11,214 nt of DNA from contig NZ_CALTUR010000057.1 in NCBI RefSeq assembly GCF_943912555.1, forward strand, positions 1-11,214. The letters are read 5' to 3'. The translations under genes were made by a program, and so were the position numbers. This document shows, one piece after another, positions 7,553 through 11,214 of this stretch. Under the pieces are notes generated by a model. The model saw only the letters and a program-made list of their open reading frames with translations, had not been told where the DNA came from and ran no database searches. Position 1 is the stretch's first letter. The number at the start of each line of letters is the position of its first letter. The DNA comes from an uncultured Streptococcus sp. Lineage in GTDB: Bacteria > Bacillota > Bacilli > Lactobacillales > Streptococcaceae.

Positions 7553-9805
7553 TTAGTCTCCTAAAGTTAATGTAATTTTTTTAATGTTTTTGATAGCTGT
7601 ATTAGTCCGAACATCTTGCTTCTGTACAACAGAACCTGACCCTTCAAATTCCAGCTCAATATCCAACCATTTAGCAAAGGTTTCAGCAGTCTCTTTTTTC
7701 CAGCCATACATGTCTGGAATTTCTTCTACCTTATCCGATAAAAGGAGAACTTGTTGGTTTGGTGCAAGATTGGTCCCTTCTTCTACAGAAGTCTCTTTAA
7801 TCTTTGTTCCAGTACCTACAACGATTGGTTGCACAATATTTCGGCGTAAGGCTTCCGCCAACTCACCAGGTGAAATATCCTTGATGCTAGGCATTGCATA
7901 AGAAGATTCTGTCGTCACTTGATCTAAATTCTTAGCAGATGATAGAAGATTGAGAGATTCTTTCATAGCTGAAGCCCGCTCCAAGATTGGGGTGGCAAAT
8001 TCTCCCAACTGGATACCTGAATAATGTTCAGGTTGTTGAATCGTTACATACAAGATAAAATCAGGATTTTCAGCAGGGTTCATAGCCACAACCGAGAAAA
8101 TGTAGTTGGTAGAACCAACCAAGTAGCCTCCATTTTTCTCATCAGCGATTTGAGCCGTACCAGACTTGAGGGCTACATTTTGACCTGGAACATTGACAGT
8201 TGCTTTTCCTGTACTATGATTGTACATAGTTCCATATATAGGATCCGTTCCTACCAAGACCATGTGAGTCCGAGTTTGGCTAGCTGCATCTTTCGAAACG
8301 GGATTTCCTACGATTTCTTTTTGAGATTTACGAACGGTTTGATCATTTGGATCATACAAGGCCGTAATAAATTTAGGCTCTAGCATGACGCCATCATTAG
8401 CAATAGCTGTAAAGGCACGAAGCATTTGTGTTTGTGTTACAGAAATCCCCTGACCAAATGCACTCATGGCAATATTAACAATATTATCTGCAGGCAATTG
8501 ACCTGAATACTCATCAGTCAGACCAAAACGCGTCGGCACCCCAAACTTAAAGCGGTTTAGATAATCCAACCAAGTAGCATCTCCCATTTTTTGTTCAAGT
8601 AGACTCATTCCAACATTACTGGAGTGAGCGAAACCTTGTAAGAAAGTCATCATCCCACCAGTCGTCAAACCATCATTAACATCCCAATCTCGAATCGTCG
8701 CATCCGCTATTTTTAATTCACTGCTATTGAAGTATTCTCCACCTGGGAAAGTATTGTTATCAATAGAAGAAGCTAACGTCATGACCTTCATGGTTGATCC
8801 TGGTTCATAGTTACTTTGATAAAGAATATCACGCCAAACAAAGTCTTTGGTGATTCCTTCTTTAGTATCTGCATTAAAGGTAGGTCGTTGCGTTGTTGCG
8901 AGAATTTCTCCTGTTTTAGCACTGACCAAGGTCGCCGTCATGTACTTACCTTTTACCTTTTCTAGAAAGGCATTCATCTGGGTTTCCATAAAAGATTGGA
9001 GCGGACTAGACAATGTTGTATAGACATCCTTACCATTCACAGTCTTCTGTGATATCTGTTCCGTACCTGGGACGATATTTCCTAAACGGTCTTTTTCATA
9101 GGTAATAATCCCATCTGTCCCTGCAAGAATAGTATTCAAGGAACTCTCTAAACCAGAAGTTCCTAACAAACTCTTGCTACCATCCTCATTTTCATGAAGT
9201 TGGGCTAAACCAATAAAACTAGAAGCGAATTGTCCATTTGGGTAGCTTCTGTTAGGGCTAGTTGTAAAGTCAATTCCTTCGACACTAGCCTCTTTTAATT
9301 CTTTTTTAATAGCCATCATACTGGCATAAGTAATCCCATTTCCTTTTGCACCAAAAGAAACTTGGGTCAGATTTGGTTGGGCTAGTTGATCTTTTACATA
9401 AGCTTCGTCCATATCCAAATACTTATGGAAAACTTCTGCTACCTTATTAAACTGAGAATCCTCTACATAAAGAATTTTCCCCGTTGCCGACTTGTATTTT
9501 TTATCAATAACAGCATATACGTTATAGGAGGTCGCATCTTCAGCGATAGGCACTCCATTTCTGTCATAGATGGTCCCACGCTTAGCAGGAACTGTGCGAG
9601 TTGTTTGGTGAACTTTCTTAGCTTCTTTTACTAGGTCCGCTCCAAACTTACTACCACTCCCGATAATAACAGCAAAATTGACCAAAAAGATAGCGAAAAG
9701 TACGACAGCTAACAAACTGATGTACTTGCCGACTATTCTACGGTTTTCTGCCGGAGATTTACGATTTTTTACCGCAAATCGGGTTATTTTTTCTGTCCAT
9801 TTCAT
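7553..9805 (-). CDS. pbpX: Penicillin-binding protein 2X, divergent allele
   Basis: Class B transpeptidase of the divisome that cross-links septal peptidoglycan with FtsW. It has 750 residues, the usual length. A short cytoplasmic start is followed by one membrane anchor (about 30-49), a dimerisation region, the transpeptidase domain and two C-terminal PASTA domains (about 632-690 and 693-750). The active-site motifs are intact: STMK with Ser337, SSN (395-397) and KSGT (547-550). Thr338 and Thr550 keep the susceptible-type residue. Against the laboratory R6 sequence as I remember it, there are many changes near the active site, including M343T, A346S, R384G, S389L, Q447M, S449A, N514H, L565S and D567N. 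The ATG at 9805 has GGAG (9812-9815) overlapping the ftsL stop. The gene lies 3 bases after ftsL and 1 base before mraY. Confidence 0.97.
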   Translation of the reverse strand: MKWTEKITRFAVKNRKSPAENRRIVGKYISLLAVVLFAIFLVNFAVIIGSGSKFGADLVKEAKKVHQTTRTVPAKRGTIYDRNGVPIAEDATSYNVYAVIDKKYKSATGKILYVEDSQFNKVAEVFHKYLDMDEAYVKDQLAQPNLTQVSFGAKGNGITYASMMAIKKELKEASVEGIDFTTSPNRSYPNGQFASSFIGLAQLHENEDGSKSLLGTSGLESSLNTILAGTDGIITYEKDRLGNIVPGTEQISQKTVNGKDVYTTLSSPLQSFMETQMNAFLEKVKGKYMTATLVSAKTGEILATTQRPTFNADTKEGITKDFVWRDILYQSNYEPGSTMKVMTLASSIDNNTFPGGEYFNSSELKIADATIRDWDVNDGLTTGGMMTFLQGFAHSSNVGMSLLEQKMGDATWLDYLNRFKFGVPTRFGLTDEYSGQLPADNIVNIAMSAFGQGISVTQTQMLRAFTAIANDGVMLEPKFITALYDPNDQTVRKSQKEIVGNPVSKDAASQTRTHMVLVGTDPIYGTMYNHSTGKATVNVPGQNVALKSGTAQIADEKNGGYLVGSTNYIFSVVAMNPAENPDFILYVTIQQPEHYSGIQLGEFATPILERASAMKESLNLLSSAKNLDQVTTESSYAMPSIKDISPGELAEALRRNIVQPIVVGTGTKIKETSVEEGTNLAPNQQVLLLSDKVEEIPDMYGWKKETAETFAKWLDIELEFEGSGSVVQKQDVRTNTAIKNIKKITLTLGD

Positions 9806-9808
9806 ATC

Positions 9809-10126
9809 TTACTCCGCTGTTCGGATATTTTCATTATTCAATTTCAAATCTTTTTTATCTGCAATTTCTTTCAAGCGCTCTGAACGAATCAATTCATTCA
9901 CTTCCTGCTTGGCATCGTCCAGCTCTGTCTTCTTCTCCTCTATCTGCGCATTGATTTTTGTCAGATCATTTTGTACTTGTAGGAGTCGTGTCTGCATAAA
10001 GATAATGCTCACTGCTAAAACGAGAGCCGTAAAAGCGATGGAAAGATAAAAAGCCTTCTCCACACGTGAGAATTTTTTTATACGATTCTGCAAGAATTGA
10101 CTGGTTGTTTCTTTCTTATCTACCAT
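9809..10126 (-). CDS. ftsL: Cell division protein FtsL
   Basis: Small bitopic divisome protein that works with DivIC (FtsB-like) and DivIB to recruit and activate the septal wall synthase. Its 105 residues have a basic cytoplasmic start, one membrane segment (about 25-45, AFYLSIAFTALVLAVSIIF) and an extracellular coiled-coil region (about 48-90) with regular hydrophobic spacing through VQNDLTKINAQIEEKK. The C-terminal half is close to the pneumococcal protein I remember, while the first 20 residues look divergent. The ATG at 10126 has an AGAGG ribosome site overlapping the rsmH stop. The gaps of 9 bases to rsmH and 3 to pbp2X place it inside the operon. Confidence 0.95.
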   Translation of the reverse strand: MVDKKETTSQFLQNRIKKFSRVEKAFYLSIAFTALVLAVSIIFMQTRLLQVQNDLTKINAQIEEKKTELDDAKQEVNELIRSERLKEIADKKDLKLNNENIRTAE

Positions 10127-10135
10127 TTTTTCCTC

Positions 10136-11086
10136 TTACTTGTGAATTTTTCTGGCCACGCGCAACTTGGCTGAGTGCGAGCGGTTATTGGCTTCTAATT
10201 CCTCTACACTTGGCAAGATTGGCTTACGGGACACCAATTCCATCTTGGGCTTGAGATCATCTGGGATGAAAGGTAAACCTTTGGGAACTTCAACCGTTGA
10301 AGCCTCCTTGAACAATTGCTTGGTCAAGCGGTCTTCTAGCGAATGGAAGGTAATCACTGAAATTCTACCATCTAGAGCCAACATCTCCATAGCCTGCTGG
10401 ATGGACTCATCTGCTGCTCCCAGTTCATCATTAACTTCAATTCGAATAGCCTGGAAAATCTGCTTGGCAGGATGGCCCTTCTTCTTGAGCTCCTTGGCAG
10501 GTTTGCCTGACTTGATAATCTCTGCCAGCTCAGTCGTTGTCTCGATTGGCTTCACTTCACGTGCTTGTTCAATCTTACGCGCAATCTGTTTAGAAAATTT
10601 GTCCTCACCATACTTAAAGAAAATTCGGACCAAGTCATGATAGTCATAGTGGTTCACCACTTCATAGGCTGTCAGACTAGCTTCCTGATTCATCCGCATG
10701 TCCAGTGGCGCATCCTTTTTATAAGAAAAACCACGCTCACGCTGGTCCAATTGAGGACTAGACACTCCCAAGTCATAACAAATTCCATCAATTTCCTGAA
10801 CACCAGCTTCGCGCAAACGTGCCTGTAAATGACGGAAGTTATCCTTGATAAAAGTCACCATCCCCTTTTCAATGTAAGGTGCCAAGCGTTTTTGCGCGTT
10901 GTCAATGGCATTCTGGTCCTGGTCAAAGGCATAGAGATGGGCTTTTTCACTTAATTTGCTTAATAAATATTCGCTATGGCCCGCTCCACCCAAAGTCGCA
11001 TCAACGTAAATACCGTCAGGCTTTACGTCGAGCATATCAATCGTTTCGTGGAGTAAGACCGTTACATGATGAAATTCTTTTGTCAT
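10136..11086 (-). CDS. rsmH: 16S rRNA (cytosine-1402 N4) methyltransferase RsmH
   Basis: SAM-dependent methyltransferase (formerly MraW) that methylates N4 of C1402 in the 16S rRNA P-site region. It is the usual first gene of the dcw cluster. The 316 residues show the family's N-terminal [11 protein letters not shown]-binding loop [14 protein letters not shown] (29-42), DQDQNA (55-60), [10 protein letters not shown] (105-114), PLDMRM (127-132) and the late motif ITFHSLEDR. The ATG at 11086 gives the conserved start [14 protein letters not shown]. No clear ribosome site precedes it, and a strong extended -10 lies only 9 bases upstream, so the transcript from that promoter would be nearly leaderless. 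Confidence 0.97.
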   Translation of the reverse strand: MTKEFHHVTVLLHETIDMLDVKPDGIYVDATLGGAGHSEYLLSKLSEKAHLYAFDQDQNAIDNAQKRLAPYIEKGMVTFIKDNFRHLQARLREAGVQEIDGICYDLGVSSPQLDQRERGFSYKKDAPLDMRMNQEASLTAYEVVNHYDYHDLVRIFFKYGEDKFSKQIARKIEQAREVKPIETTTELAEIIKSGKPAKELKKKGHPAKQIFQAIRIEVNDELGAADESIQQAMEMLALDGRISVITFHSLEDRLTKQLFKEASTVEVPKGLPFIPDDLKPKMELVSRKPILPSVEELEANNRSHSAKLRVARKIHK

Positions 11087-11095
11087 ATCTTATCT

Positions 11096-11104
11096 ATTTT
11101 ACCA
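11096..11104 (-). promoter_or_regulatory. Extended -10 promoter directly before rsmH
   Basis: The minus strand reads TGGTAAAAT: a TGn extension (plus 11102-11104) and the -10 TAAAAT (plus 11096-11101). No good -35 exists at 16-18 bases (GTGCAA at 17). Initiation about 7 bases downstream would fall at 11088-11090, two to four bases before the ATG. A further promoter outside the window cannot be excluded. Confidence 0.5.
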
Positions 11105-11112
11105 CAAATCCT

Positions 11113-11128
11113 ACTAGCTTGCACTAGT
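11113..11128. promoter_or_regulatory. Interrupted palindrome over the rsmH -35 position
   Basis: ACTAG (11113-11117) and CTAGT (11124-11128) form a perfect 5-bp dyad around CTTGCA, covering the place where a -35 element would sit. It could be a protein-binding site, but five-base arms arise easily by chance. Confidence 0.25.
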
Positions 11129-11179
11129 CAGACAAATAGGTCAAAAAAAGTAAGATTTCTGGTAACTTCTCAAAGTAAG

Positions 11180-11204
11180 TTCCACTTGGCTAGCAGAAGT
11201 GGAA
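11180..11204. repeat. Perfect 8-bp inverted repeat upstream of the operon
   Basis: TTCCACTT (11180-11187) and AAGTGGAA (11197-11204) are perfect complements around a 9-base loop. No T-run follows on either strand, so it is not a standard terminator. It may be an operator or an RNA structure in an upstream transcript. Confidence 0.4.
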
Positions 11205-11214
11205 ATTAGTCTAA

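Noticed and set aside
7584..8383. Plus-strand open frames of 105 and 119 codons within pbp2X
   Set aside because: Shadows of the pbp2X coding strand with no promoter or ribosome site.
10167..10640. Plus-strand 157-codon open frame within rsmH
   Set aside because: Antisense to a well-conserved gene, with no ribosome site and Ser/Leu-rich low-complexity translation.

Overview
The window is a core chromosomal segment of a mitis-group Streptococcus: S. pneumoniae, S. mitis or a close relative. The evidence is the gene order rsmH-ftsL-pbp2X-mraY, then clpL, luxS, a UPF0371/DUF1846 gene and dexB. This is the left border of the pneumococcal capsule (cps) locus, shown here on the reverse strand. Two RUP-type repeats, which are typical of pneumococcus and its nearest relatives, support the placement. 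The proteins closely match the pneumococcal family members I remember. PBP2X and FtsL differ more from the laboratory-strain sequences, as expected of either a mosaic penicillin-resistance allele or an S. mitis-like strain; I cannot tell which.

Layout, left to right. Positions 1-34 hold half of a probable dexB terminator. dexB (35-1645, minus) encodes an alpha-1,6-glucosidase. A 151-base divergent region carries the dexB promoter with an overlapping cre/LacI-type operator, and the promoter of the UPF0371 gene (1797-3281, plus). A terminator and an extended -10 promoter lead into luxS (3376-3858, plus). luxS and clpL converge on a probably bidirectional terminator and a RUP repeat (about 3921-4029) whose end forms the clpL stop codon. 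clpL (4027-6132, minus) is followed by a 438-base region without a recognised gene. That region contains a clpL promoter with a CtsR box, two small reading frames in the leader, a second CtsR box, a degenerate second RUP and the mraY terminator. The tightly packed division/wall operon (6571-11086, minus) has gaps of 9, 3 and 1 bases. The last 128 bases hold its probable proximal promoter.

Functionally there are three themes. RsmH, FtsL, PBP2X and MraY belong to the division and cell-wall (dcw) cluster: ribosome methylation, divisome assembly, septal transpeptidation and lipid I synthesis. ClpL is a heat-shock AAA+ chaperone, apparently under CtsR. LuxS (activated methyl cycle, AI-2) and DexB (isomalto-oligosaccharide use) are metabolic. 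No phage, complete IS, CRISPR, tRNA or rRNA was seen, and no clearly new multi-gene system. The least explained parts are the clpL leader with its tandem small ORFs, and the UPF0371 protein.
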